From Zonotrichia leucophrys gambelii (lineage: Eukaryota; Chordata; Aves; Passeriformes; Passerellidae), in contig NC_088177.1 in the NCBI RefSeq assembly GCF_028769735.1, positions 17,734,599-17,798,598 on the forward strand: DNA of 64,000 nucleotides, given 5' to 3'. Made by a program: the position numbers and the translations under genes. The notes under the pieces are model-generated. The model had not been told where the DNA came from, did no database searches, and was given only the letters and a program-made list of their open reading frames with translations. Positions 44,269-55,230 of this stretch are shown here, one piece after another. Position 1 is the first letter of the stretch. Each line of letters begins with the position of its first letter.

Positions 44269-45060
44269 GTCTAAAATATTAAAAGAAACGTAGAGAAAAA
44301 CAAAACAAAACAAAAAAGGCATTATGGTTTTGCACAGCTGCTTCTACGAGAAAACAGTGGGAACAGATTTAGGAAGTAAAGCAGGCAGGACGAATCTTTA
44401 ATTTTTCGACCGGTTGAAATGGAGGCACACAAGCAGCTGAGCAAGTACCGGGCCGGGTGTCCCCGATCCTGCCGCCGAGAGCCGCGCGGAGCAGCTCCTC
44501 CCTGCGGCCTGCAGCACGGCCGAGCGCCTCCCGCCCGGAGCGGGGCAGGACACGGCGAGGGCACGGCGGAGCGCCCGCGGCTCCATGTGCTCCGCGCGGG
44601 GGCCGCGCCCGCCCGCCCGCCCGCGGCTGCAGCAGCGGGGCCGTGCCGAGGGGAGCTCGGGTACGGCTCCCACCCCGCTAAGCCACCAAGGGCACAGAGA
44701 AGAAAGACAAGGCCGCGGCCGCCACCGCGGGCCCACCGGAGCCGCCGCGCCGGGCAGGGCCCCGCGGGCACATGGCGCTGCAGCAGGACACGCGCAGCAA
44801 GGTCAGCGCCGCCCGCCCCCCGCCGCCGCCCGCCAGGCCCGCCGCGCCACCAGCGGCCCGCAGGGAGGTGCAGGCCCCGCTCCCGCCATCCCAGCGCACC
44901 GCCTGCATCACGGCCGCCCCCCGCTCCCGCCGCTCGGGCCCGGCCGTTCCCAGCGCGCGGCCCCCGCGGTAACCGCGGCCAAAGGGGTGAGGGCCCCCAC
45001 GCCCTCCCCAGGCCGGGCAGAGCGGCGCGGACCCAGCGGCCCGGCCGCGTTCCCGCTCAC

Positions 45061-45290
45061 CTGCGGCAGCGCGGGAGCAGCACCGCGGCTCTGCGGACTC
45101 GCGGGCACGTCTGGCGCGGCGGCGGCGGGCGGCGCTCGGCACTCACCGCCTCGGCCCCGCCCCCGCGCCGCCGCCGGCCCATGTGCGGCTCCGGCCGCCC
45201 GGCCCCGGAACCAGCATGGCCTCCGCGCCCGCCCACAGCCCGCCTGCCGCGCTGCGCCGCGGTCTACAAGTGCGCATGCGCTAAAGGCTT
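45061..45290 (-). other. HSPD1: Probable non-coding first exon of HSPD1
   Basis: Coding exon 1 starts with an AG acceptor just before the ATG, so a leader exon must exist upstream. Two good minus-strand donors lie in the CpG island: CAG|GTGAGC (exon end 45061) and GCG|GTGAGT (exon end 45147). The start site is inferred just downstream, in the minus sense, of the heat-shock element, near 45250-45290. Exact limits cannot be fixed by eye. Confidence 0.4.
45271..45282. promoter_or_regulatory. NRF1 site, HSPD1 side
   Basis: TGCGCATGCGCT contains the palindromic core GCGCATGCGC of the NRF1 consensus. NRF1 drives many nuclear genes for mitochondrial proteins. Confidence 0.75.
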
Positions 45291-45324
45291 GTAGCATGAA
45301 CCATTCATGTTCCGGGGCCCGGCG

Positions 45325-45344
45325 ATTCCAGAACCTTCTGGAAC
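45325..45344. promoter_or_regulatory. Heat-shock element (four inverted nGAAn units)
   Basis: ATTCCAGAACCTTCTGGAAC fits nTTCnnGAAnnTTCnnGAAn with no mismatch, giving four alternating units for HSF1 trimer binding. It sits about 300 bases before the HSPE1 ATG and just upstream of the inferred HSPD1 start, so it can serve both genes. Confidence 0.93.
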
Positions 45345-45567
45345 GCTCATGCTCGCCGCGGGTCAGAGGTGAGCTGACCTCACTTCCGTGCGGGGCCCGG
45401 CCTGGGGCGCCGCGGGAGGTGTGCGGCGGGTCCGCGGTGCCGCCGGGGCGCAGCCGTTCCCGGGACTGGGATGGCGCCGCAGAAGTTAAAAAAAATCGGC
45501 GGCGCTAAACGTCCCCGGGGCCGGGGGAGGGGGTGGGGGCTGCTCCGCCCCGGGGCGGGGCGGCGGT

Positions 45568-45579
45568 CGCGCATGCGCA
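45568..45579. promoter_or_regulatory. NRF1 site, HSPE1 side
   Basis: CGCGCATGCGCA matches the NRF1 consensus YGCGCAYGCGCR and repeats the core of the site 297 bases away. It lies 70 bases before the HSPE1 start codon. Confidence 0.78.
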
Positions 45580-45648
45580 CGCCGTGACCTTCCTCACGTG
45601 TGTGCTGGCGGCGGCGCGGTCACTCGGTGCGGGCGGCGCGGGAGCATC

Positions 45649-45651
45649 ATG
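45649..45651 (+). CDS. HSPE1: HSPE1 coding exon 1 (initiator codon only)
   Basis: GAGCATCATG|GTGAGTGCC: the start codon is the last three bases of exon 1, and codon 2 (GCA, Ala) opens exon 2 at 47487. Reading into the intron would give no Hsp10, so splicing is needed for the protein. This structure is shared with mammalian HSPE1. Confidence 0.93.
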
Positions 45652-48600
45652 GTGAGTGCCGGGCCGCCGCCATCTCCCCAGCGCTGCCGCGGCCCCGCTC
45701 CCGGGCTGCCCCGCCCTGTGTGCCCGCCGCCGCGGGGACACACAGCCGGCACGGCCTGGCGGCGCCCCTGCTCCTCCCCGCGCTTGGGTCGCTGCCGGGG
45801 CCCCGAGCAGCCGCGCACGGGTGTGCTCGGTCCCTGCCGTGCCCGCGGGCAGCGCTGGGTCGCGGGGGGACGGGAGAAGATGGAGGCGGGGGGTGGCGGC
45901 GCCGCAAGGTCACGCAGTCCGTGGGGCAGAGGTGACTCCCCGGCAGGCGCGGGGGCTGCGGGCCGGACGTGGCGGGCGGTTTGCCGGGGCTGCTTTTGGC
46001 TGCGCACACACCGGAGCTCAGGGCTCCTCCCGCCGCAGTAACGGGAGCGGCCCCGTGACAGCAGCGCTGCAGGGCAGGGCCGCGCAGGCCACGGCGGGTC
46101 TCTGCGGAGATAGGCAAGAAACCTGTGCCACGCTCCGGAGCTCTCTTTTCTATAAGTTTTGTAAAAATTTTTATAGAGAAGAAGGAGAGTTTCACTGAGT
46201 TGCCCTTGTTCTTGCAGTGATACTTGATTCTTAGGATAATAATATCGTGAAGAATTAAAACTTAGTGTAAAATATTGATGGTCATAACTCTGGCAGCTTT
46301 ATTTCTGATAAACGTAGAACAGCTCTTAAAAAGGAGGGTCAGCGATATTATCTCTCAGAATGGAAACGTACAGAACTGGCAGCCTTTTCCCTTGGTTATC
46401 TTCCATCCCTGTGCTGCTGGCAGCAGTCAAATACAGCATCTTCCATGTGCTCTGCCCGTGACTTTGCTTTCTGCCGCTGCTCAAGTGTGTGTGTATCCGA
46501 TGAGTGCCAGCAAAGGGCACTCGGATGCCAGGCCCTTCTAGCTCTTTCTCTGAGCGTGGGCTCTGTACCTGTCCACTGGAGCACTATCTCCATGTGACTT
46601 GGCAACCTGCCATATCTTTCCTTCTAAATCAAAGCAAGTTCCTTCTTCCTGACCCCCGTGCGTTGGGATAAGTGCATTTGCCTGCATTTATCTGGCCTAT
46701 GGCAGTTAGACTGCTGGTTCTGAAATGCAGAGATAGCAGAAAGTAGTTGCAAAAAAACTCCAAACCTAAACCAATTGTGAGGGAAAAACCCAACAACTTA
46801 ATAAAAACCCTTCACCTTGACTCTGCTTAAGCAGAAGCAGCTTGAGCTAGAAGGATGCCTACCTTCTCATTTTCAGGGCCTTGACTTAAACTTTCTTGTA
46901 ATTTTTTCTGACTCTGTAGAAGTTAGTGTAAGTACTAGCACTGTGGCTCAGGCTGCAGGTTCTCACAATTTTTTTGTGAAAGGGTAATGCTTGAAAGCAC
47001 CTAAAAAAGACTGACAGTGGGGCACCTGGCTAGACCTGTACTTCTAAACCTGTTCACAAGTACAGGTGCAGCTCTCCCAGGGAGTCCTTAATCTTCGTTA
47101 GATCTGGTTGTGCACTGGAGAAATGCAGTTCATATAATCATCAATAATTGTGTTCACCAAGCCATAGCAACTCAGGGGTGCTGTTAAAGGCCTAGAGGCC
47201 TTTCCAGGCACAGGAGTCTGCTCATCCGTGGGTGCTTTATTCCCCAGCTGGAGTACATCTTCCTGCAGCTGAATTGTCAGGATTGCCCAGCATCTGCCTG
47301 TGCCCTCAGGAGTTTCTGATGCAATCAGAGCTCGTATTTGCTGCTATTAAATAAGTGCCTTGCAGTTGTCTTAAACTATTCATCTCTTTCAAAATAAACC
47401 ATTATGTGTTGGGGTTTTAAAACTCCTTTTAATTGCAGTTTTTGTTGTAATGGCTCCCTTGTTACAATGTACAATTGCTTCCACAGGCAGGAAAAGCATT
47501 TAGGAAATTTCTTCCCCTCTTTGATCGTGTACTGGTTGAGCGATGTGCAGCAGAGACAGTAACCAAAGGAGGAATCATGATACCAGAAAAATCCCAAGGG
47601 AAGGTACTACAAGCAACAGTAGTAGCAGTTGGATCTGGAGGCAGAGGAAAGGTAATTCCCCAAAGCATTCCCTTTGGGTAGAACCAGAAATGAATGGGGT
47701 GGTGGTAGCTGGAATATTGCCATAAGAGTGGGATGGTTATGGTGCAGAAGTGGTGATGGCTCACAAAAATGGATGACTGTGATGGCTGAAATTACAAGTA
47801 GGGATTCAGAAAGCAGGTAGAAATCTCAAGTTGTCCTGAAATAAATTCCAGCATTCCTTTAATCATTTGTAAAATGGAGTGGGGTTTCTTTTGTTTGCTG
47901 TTGGTGGTGGGGGTTTTTTCAGGAGGTGTTGGTGGTGTTAGTTTATTTTAAATATATAGACAGTGTTTGTGTGATACCCTGTTTCATCACATCTCAGCCA
48001 AAACCTTGAGGGACCAGCAGACTTCTTTGTTAAAATGATTACATGCTCACATGTCTGTGACTTGTGAGCAGGGTGGAACCCCACAATGTGGGGGTTCCAC
48101 AAGATATAAGATGCCTATTTATTGGCTGCCTTGTGCTGTGCAAAATATCATTGTCCATAAGGATTAGGCTTATTGGATTAAAGAAAGTCAGCAATCAAAT
48201 AAGTGTTGAATAAGAGCTTGTTCATTTTGCACATTGGGTATGTATATGGAAATAAGACAGTTCACACCAAGGCCAGTGCCTGGGGGCTTCCACAGCACAA
48301 GGGCTGGTTCCCCACCAGAGCAGTGTCCAGTCAGTAGCAGCTCTGGAAAGCAGGTTAAATTTCAACCTGGGCACATTGCCTTGGCCTTTCTTTACCGTGA
48401 GTCCCTCTCTGCATCCCAGGCTGGTTTGTGTCAGGATCTGATTTTTAACGGTTTATGTTGTGAAAGGGTGATAATATTTGACTAATGTGTTAATGTTTTG
48501 CTTATAATAAAAAATTTCATTAAACTCTATCAGGTGTTTCTAAATAAGTGAATTGATGGCAACAGTGACAAGTTGGTCAAAGTTACAGAAATGGGAAGGT

Positions 48601-49531
48601 ACTTTTTAAACTGGCACTTAGAGAAATTATAATTGGTTATAGAATATGGAGATGGACTTTGTGCCTTGGTTTTACAAGGGGGTTTCATGGTTCTTAAATG
48701 AAGTCAAGCAAAGACCTCACACTTGTCTTTACAGTCAAAACTAAATGCAGAGTTGTGATTTCCTGAATGTTTCTGTGCATGGATGGACTGTTGTAGTTTG
48801 GAGGAATTCTGTTAGAGAAAAGTAAGGATTTTTTTCTTTTTTCAGAATGGTGAGATTCAGCCAGTGAGTGTAAAAGTTGGTGAAAAGGTTTTGCTCCCAG
48901 AATATGGTGGTACTAAGATCGTACTGGAAGATAAGGTACGTTTCCCATCTTTGTGAGTGCAAATCAGAGTGGTTCCTGAAACACCAGTGATAAATAGTGT
49001 GGGTACTTTGTGCTGTTGGCACCATTCAAGAAAGGGAGCAGCTGGATCCAGCCACCCTCTGACAGCTGTGCTGCTGCTACTTGTGCCCCTGCATAAAGGG
49101 ATGCAACCACAGGAACCTTTGACCTGACCTTTGCTGGGTGGGCAGAATGTTCCACATGTCAAGTGCATGTTAGAGGGAATCCAAAAAGACTTAGGAATTC
49201 CTGGGGGCATCCTTGTTTTTGGCAGGGAAAGCCTGCAGAATTGTTTTCTAGCAGTTCTTGTGCTTTCCCACTGCTAGAAGTAGTAACTTGATAGCTTTCA
49301 AGGAGTATCTTAGGAACAAAAATAACTTTTTCAAGACTAGCTCTACATGTTGACTTCTTGGTTACCTTGCTTTTGATTTTGTACTTAATGACTGCAATAA
49401 TGCTGATTCAGAACGAGACAGTATTTGCAAAACAAGAAAAATACTTACGTGACTGAAGCTAATGTTTCTTTTCTTTACAGGACTACTACTTGTTTAGAGA
49501 TGGTGACATTCTTGGGAAATATGTGGACTAA
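45649..49531 (+). CDS. HSPE1: HSPE1, mitochondrial 10 kDa chaperonin (Hsp10, GroES family)
   Basis: Co-chaperonin lid that caps the Hsp60 ring in the mitochondrial matrix. Coding exons: 45649-45651, 47487-47651, 48846-48935, 49481-49531, giving 102 codons, the length recalled for human. Exon 1 codes only for Met, and the ATG abuts the GT donor (ATG|GTGAGT). The protein starts MAGKAFRKFLPLFDRVLVER. The mobile loop (AAETVTKGGIMIPEKSQGK, about 22-40) carries the hydrophobic IMI triplet at 31-33 that docks on Hsp60; I recall IML in human. The roof and core follow (QATVVAVGSG, KVLLPEYGGTKIVLEDKDYY) and the C-terminus is GDILGKYVD. A cleavable presequence is absent, as in the family, whose N-terminus is itself the import signal. 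Confidence 0.97.
45652..47486 (+). other. HSPE1 intron 1
   Basis: A 1.8 kb intron starting in the CpG island and becoming AT-richer beyond about 46110. No conserved exon, RNA gene or transposon is recognised. Confidence 0.7.
48073..48100. repeat. Short inverted repeat in HSPE1 intron 2
   Basis: GTGGAACCCC (48073-48082) and its exact reverse complement GGGGTTCCAC (48091-48100) flank an 8-base spacer. The pair could form a 10-bp hairpin, slightly extendable with a bulge. No function is recognised. Confidence 0.8.
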
Positions 49532-49612
49532 ACCTGTTGCAGTATCAGTCATCCATTCCACTAAAATGCTGAAATTTTTCTTTCATCATGTAAATAATGT
49601 CCTTTATTTTAT

Positions 49613-49618
49613 AATAAA
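49613..49618 (+). terminator. HSPE1 polyadenylation signal
   Basis: AATAAA in ATAATAAACAGGC, about 80 bases after the HSPE1 stop. It is followed by further copies at 49672-49677 and near 49820. A very short 3' UTR is typical of HSPE1. Confidence 0.8.
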
Positions 49619-51591
49619 CAGGCATTGAGTCTTTGAAATAACTCGTGATCTCACTGTAACGATGGAACACAAATAAAAATATGTACAGTCAGAAATCAGT
49701 TGCTCTTGCTTGAGTTCCACTGAACAGTGAAATTTGGATGACCACCAACCAGCCTTAATTATCCCAAACAACATCATTTTATATCCTTATCTCTGTACTG
49801 AGATTGTAAAGGTCTTTACAATAAACTGCTGAAACTATTCTGCTTCTGTCTCAGTTTCTGCTGTTGCTCAGTGAAACTGAGTCTCAATTGTGTAATGAGC
49901 TCTCTGCCCCATTCAATGGTAGTAATATTGTATTTTCACCAAGTTTGTCTAAAATGAGCTTAAAATGGTTACCAGACTGATGCAGGCTTGCTGAGGACTT
50001 TTATCCAGCTCCCTTGCACATTGCACTCCTGAGATAGGATGGGTTCTTCTAACTTCAGTCTGCAGACCCTGAAACACTGAAGGTTAAGGCACACCAAGAG
50101 CCTGTCCCCTGCAGCTGGAGCTTGGTACCAGTCATGTCTGTGCTGGAACAGACTCATCCAGTTCCCAGATGGAGCAGATAAGAATTAGTGGTTACTCTTG
50201 CTTATCACTCACTGAACTTTGCCAATAGAAAATAACCACCCCCCCAGCAGTTAACCAGGCAGAAGTGGGGCTGGTGCTGATCTTAAATGAAGTTTCTTTA
50301 CTGATTACCACACCATCACACCCAGACCTTGAGCTTTCCCTTAACTCAGGAGAGACCTGCTTTGACAAATTACATTTCCTTTACCCTTAACAAACTATTC
50401 TTAAATAGCAAGACACTGACTTAGGTGATGCTGAAGCAATTCAATTTGCATATTCCTGGCCACCTTCTCTTGCCTTGACAAGGATTCAGGGTTGTAGGTG
50501 CAGGAGCACCCAGATCTGCGCTGTTCCTGAGAAGGCTTTCAAAGCTGGGGTGCACAGAGGGATTGGTGCAGCCCAAGAACAGACAGTGCCTTAAGGTGCT
50601 TTTGGGGTAGTCCTAGTGAAGTCAGTCAGAACATGGCTTATTGCTGCTGAAACTTCAATGGCAGGAGTTAAATTTCATTTTTCTCTCTAGTCGAGCTGAT
50701 TGGAACTCAGCCCTGCTAGATACATTATAACCCTAATGCCAGAGTTACCAGTAAAGAACTGTAACAAAATATTTTCCAGATCTCCACTCAGATGCTGCAG
50801 GGAGGGACTCAAGCTCTGACACAGTTAGAAACACAATGTATTTTCTGCCAGCACAAAGTCCCTGCCATCAGGGGCACAGCCCAGAGGTCAGCTGGAGCCA
50901 TGCCTTTCCCTAGGTGCCATTGGTCACCCAGCCATTCCAGCAGGAGCTGCACTTGCCAGGCATGGCTGCAATGGCTTTTGCTCCCCTTTGCTGTGGGGTC
51001 CCTGCTCTTGGCTGCTTCCCTCTGCTTGCTCTGGAGCTGAAGACAGACCAGGCACTGCTCTGGGAGTTAAATTCGCACTGAACTGTGGACAGACAGGGAA
51101 GATGCTACATTAATCAAAATACACTTTTTAGTATAAAAGACCTACATCTTGAAATCTGCCCTATTGCAGTTTTACTTTAGTAGTTACAGCACTGCATCTT
51201 CAAGCTGAAACTTCAGATAATCACACCCCAAGGACCTTGCAAGACAATTGATTGTGCAATGAAACACAAACTCCCTGGGAAGCATTATCTCCCACTGCAG
51301 CCAGCAGGCCTTTATCTCCCAGGATAAGGCAGGAACTCTGCTGCAGTCACACAGCAAAGATGAGAAGGTATCTAAAATATTTACACACAGCTTAGAGACA
51401 CTGTACCCCATCTCAAGGTGCAGTAGGAGTTAACTGCCAACAGAGAAATGTTTAGGCCTAAAATTTCAGCGTTTCTTTCCCCAATGTCTCTAAAAGACAC
51501 GAACTGCACAGGATCACTCTGAGCCCTCACCACACAACCTGGCTGCCCCCAGCTCCACTTTCAGCCCAGCAGGTTTTCAGCAGCTTGATAC

Positions 51592-51667
51592 AATGCCTAT
51601 TTATTAAAATATAAAATTCCTATTTATAATATAAATAAAATAAAATATAAAATGCCTATTTATTAAA
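51592..51667. repeat. AT-rich local duplication
   Basis: AATGCCTATTTATTAAA occurs exactly at 51592-51608 and 51651-51667. AT-rich units such as AAAATATAAAAT and CCTATTTAT lie between. It looks like slippage-type duplication. Confidence 0.8.
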
Positions 51668-53652
51668 CTTAGCATGGCTGTATCTAGTACAGTTTACGCA
51701 GGTGATTTAAAACAGAAGTCACACTTCATGGGAATAAGTAATTTATGGATGTAGGGGAAAAATAGTGTTCCTAGGCCTGATTAAATGGAGGACACAGTGG
51801 AACACTTGCTGGAGTGACAGGAATGTTCTATCCTTGCACCACAAGGCTCTCACTGGGAGCAAGGACAAGGCCACTGCCACCCAGCCAAGGGGATCCATCT
51901 GTGTCCCTGCCTGTCAGGCCATGACAGCGTGCCAAATCCCATATCCCTCGGGTTCCTCAGGCAAAGACACACAGTCACAAACCCTCTTTCCTTGCTGTGT
52001 TCTTCCTGTAGGAAATCAGCCTTCTTTCCACTGTTTTCTACATGGTTTAAAAGCTGCAGTTTTGGTGTAAATGCTGCATATTGCCCCACCTGCTTTTCTG
52101 AGGGGGTACACACTTCAGTCTTTCTTCAGTGTGTCTGAATCCCAAGGAAACCAGGTGGACTCCATCTTTTGTGACTTTCTTTTCCTAACACTTCAGAATA
52201 GCTTCCATTCTCAGCAGCTGTAGTGTTTTCAGAGTTTTCTCACCCTGGTTATGTCATCCTGCCACAGTAAGAAAAGGATGGAACATTTATATGCCAATAG
52301 AGAAGAAAGGACAGACAGGTCCCTAAGAGCACATGCATGGCTGATTAAATTTTGGCCAAATATTCAAATTTTCATTAGTGAAGGCCATAAGATGAAGACC
52401 AGTTGACCCCCCCAAAACTGAAATTACTCTTGTTCAGATTTTGTTCAAAAACAGCTTGAAATTGAATGAAATAAAAATAATAAGCATCTTCCAGGAATAC
52501 AGGGTTAATTATCAAGGAGCAGCACAAGATAACCCTATAGAATTTAAGATCTCAATAAATGAGGCAGATTTCTTTCCTTTTTTTTGCAGACACATGAACC
52601 ATCTTCAGACTGAACTAACAGAGACATACTTTTCTCTGACTGATATTTCTTCAGGGTCAGATTTGTTTCCATGTTAAAAGCAAGATGGCCATGAAATAAA
52701 AGTCAGGGACAAATGGAAACATCAAGTCCCCAACTTTTCTGTGCTTTAAGGTTAAACCTTGAATATGGTGATAGGAAAAAAAAACAAACCACAACAATAA
52801 AAGAATAATGCAAACAAGCTCCTGAATTTTGAAGGACTCAGGCAGCTAGAATTGCTCGTATTTTGAAACTGGCAAATAATAATATCAATCTCATTAAAAA
52901 AATAATGTTGGAATACAGCTGGCCTAAAGAGGTACTAGGACATTTCTACTCCTCATTCCAATACACCATTTTCTCACAGCATTTTAAATCTTTTGATGGT
53001 TTCTTAGACTAGCTGGGTTTCGCCACACAACCCGAAGAGCTGACAATCCCTGACGTGCCTGGGGCAGGAATGCGGGCCAGGAGTAAAAAAGTAACCAGTG
53101 CAAGCCGAGCTCCGGCGCCTGCAGGCAGGAACGCCGAGCTCCGCGTTACAGTGTAACGTGAGAGGAGCTGCCCTGCCGGCGGCACAACCCGCGGGTCGGT
53201 CACTGCTGACCCCGTCACCCATTTCTGCTGCCCGCGCATGGTCCCGCTCCCGGGACAGGCAGGGCCCCGCTCACGGCCTTGCCCAAGCCCAGTCAGCACT
53301 CAAAGGGCACTTCTCTTTCTGACGGGAAAGCCTAGCTAGAGATTTTTCAGTGTTCTCGATCTAGAAATGTTTCACAAATTGTGGCTTTCACTGGGTAGAA
53401 GGAAGGGGTTTTAACGTGTTATTTATAGCAAAATAATTGAGTGAAGGGGGAAACTACAAGCAGCACTCACCCCGAATGCGGTGGGAGCAGGGACAGCAGC
53501 AGAGAGCCAGCGGCATTCTCCACCTTGCAGCAAACACCCCACAGCTGCCACCATTTATTCCCTGATTGTGTGAGGGAGGCGTCTCACGGTACCTCTCTGC
53601 TTGGTCGTTCTTGCACAGACAGAAGCAATTCATCCCTCCTTACTCGGTACTC

Positions 53653-53685
53653 ATTTCTACCACGTGTTTGTAACGTGGTAGAAAT
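53653..53685. repeat. Perfect 13-bp inverted repeat, 7-base spacer
   Basis: ATTTCTACCACGT (53653-53665) is exactly complementary in reverse to ACGTGGTAGAAAT (53673-53685). The left arm with the first spacer base contains an E-box CACGTG at 53661-53666. It lies about 1 kb upstream of the MOB4 start. Confidence 0.85.
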
Positions 53686-54239
53686 ATAATAACTTTCAAA
53701 TAATTTTCTTCTCACCCTACAGAAATACTATAAGTCACTCCAGTCTTTCAAAATGTTTACTTGCTTGTAAGGGAGACGTTTTTGTCAGCCAGCTATGAGG
53801 TAACAGTGTCTTTTTTGTTTTCATCGCAAATAGAGTCAACACCCGGCTCAGTAACCCTTGAAACCTGGGCTAACTCTGTTTGCCATTAGCGCAGCAGTTT
53901 GTGTCCTCTGCACACCCAGCTCATAGGGGTCTCAATCCTGCCTCTGGAGACCTAGAAAGGCTTTGGTCCCAAACAACCCTAGTTGTTGGGCCCTAGTGCT
54001 AGGGTGGGGTTTTACTCATTATTTAAAAAATTTATCTTGAATATTAAACTTTGAATAATTTTAAATCCACGCCCTTATAGTTTGTATTGCACAGAGCCTC
54101 AGGGGCTGTACAGACCCAAGCGAGGACTAACCTTGCGTGAGCGCACGCACAGCCGGGGCTGGCGAGGGGCGCTGATGAAACGGGATGAAATACGATGGAT
54201 TTCCCAATAACCACTCAATCTCTGTGCGAGGCTTTGCCT

Positions 54240-55230
54240 CACAACCCGGGTCACTCGCTGCGACACCGGCCCCGCCCCGCAGCACCGAGCGGCCGCCCCA
54301 AACCTCCCCGCTCCCGGCTCTGTGGGTGTGCGCGGGTGTCAGTGTTGTCTCTCCGGAACACAAAGCTCTGCTCTGACAGAGGGACCTGCAAGGCACGGCG
54401 CTCACAGGGAAGCATCCATGGCCTCCAGCGCCGCGCAGAGGAGAGCGCGATAGCGCTGCTGGCCGGGAAGAGGCAAGGACGGGACCGGGGCGGCCCCATC
54501 ACCGCCACCTCCCCTCAGGTCCGCCCCCGCGCGCCCCTCCCGCTTTCTCTCGCGAGAGCCGTTCCCGTGCCCGCCCCCGCCGCGCGCGGCGGCTGTTCTG
54601 GCCGTGCCGACCCTCCCTCCGCAGGCCGGCTCCCGCCCCGCCCCGCGGCTGTTCCGCCCCGCCCCGCCCCGCTCGGCCCCGCGGCACATCCGGGCCCCGC
54701 GGTCGCTATGGTCATGGCGGAGGGCACGGCCGTGCTCCGGCGGAACCGCCCGGGCACCAAGGCCCAGGTGAGTTGTGCGGTGCCGCCGCCGCCGCCCCGG
54801 CCGCCGGGCGAGCGGGCACGGGCAGCGCCTCCGCCGGGGCCCAGAGGCCGGCGGGGCGGCGCCGAGGGCCGCTCCAAGGGCCGCGCCGGGCCTACCGAGG
54901 CCGGGGCGGCGGCGGCCCCGCTGCGGGGATCGCTTTGTTCGCGGGGCAGCGGGCGAGACTCGGAGGCTGCGGGGGAGCGGGCCGGGGACGGCGGCGGCTC
55001 CTTCCCCGCGGGCTCGGCGGAAAGGCCGCCGGGGCTTCCAGGCTGCGGGCTGGGAGCGGAGGTCGCGTCGGGCCCGGCTGGCCGAGGGAGGCGCCGCGTC
55101 CCGCAGGCGGGGGCCCCGGCCGGGCGGAGAACGAACACCTGCGAGAGGCGGGCGGGAGCGCCGCAGGCTGGGGCGGGCAGGGCGGCTCCCCGGTGCTGTC
55201 AGGCACTGCTGCTGTTCCTGCTCTGAAAAT
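54240..55230 (+). promoter_or_regulatory. MOB4 CpG-island promoter
   Basis: CpG-dense DNA around MOB4 exon 1. A run of GC boxes (CCGCCCCGCCCCG type) occupies about 54630-54680, just before the ATG. A TCTCGCGAGA palindrome lies at 54548-54557. No TATA box is seen. Long frames on both strands here reflect GC bias and are not called. Confidence 0.82.
54548..54557. promoter_or_regulatory. TCTCGCGAGA promoter motif
   Basis: TCTCGCGAGA is a palindrome enriched in CpG-island promoters and linked to ZBTB33/Kaiso-type binding. Here it extends to the 12-bp palindrome CTCTCGCGAGAG (54547-54558), about 150 bases before the MOB4 start codon. Confidence 0.75.

Larger units (their letters stand above)
44440..46110. 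promoter_or_regulatory. Bidirectional HSPD1/HSPE1 CpG-island promoter
   Basis: A 1.7 kb CpG-dense island lies between the head-to-head chaperonin genes. Its core, about 45260-45650, contains two NRF1 palindromes (45271-45282, 45568-45579), a perfect heat-shock element (45325-45344), GC boxes near 45550, a nuclear-receptor half-site TGACCTT (45585-45591) and an E-box CACGTG (45595-45600). No TATA box is seen. Shared control of Hsp60 and Hsp10 from one promoter is established for mammals and the sequence here supports the same in this species. Confidence 0.88.
49690..54240. other. Intergenic DNA between HSPE1 and MOB4
   Basis: About 4.5 kb of flank between two genes in tandem. It holds an AT-rich local duplication (51592-51667), a small GC-rich patch (53010-53330) containing a 13-bp palindrome-like GTTACAGTGTAAC, and a 13-bp perfect inverted repeat (53653-53685). 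No conserved coding or RNA gene is recognised. Confidence 0.65.

Noticed and set aside
44419..45508. Several long overlapping frames (up to about 307 codons) on both strands between HSPD1 and HSPE1
   Set aside because: They are Ala/Arg/Pro/Gly-rich frames produced by CpG-island composition, overlap each other in several phases and match no family.
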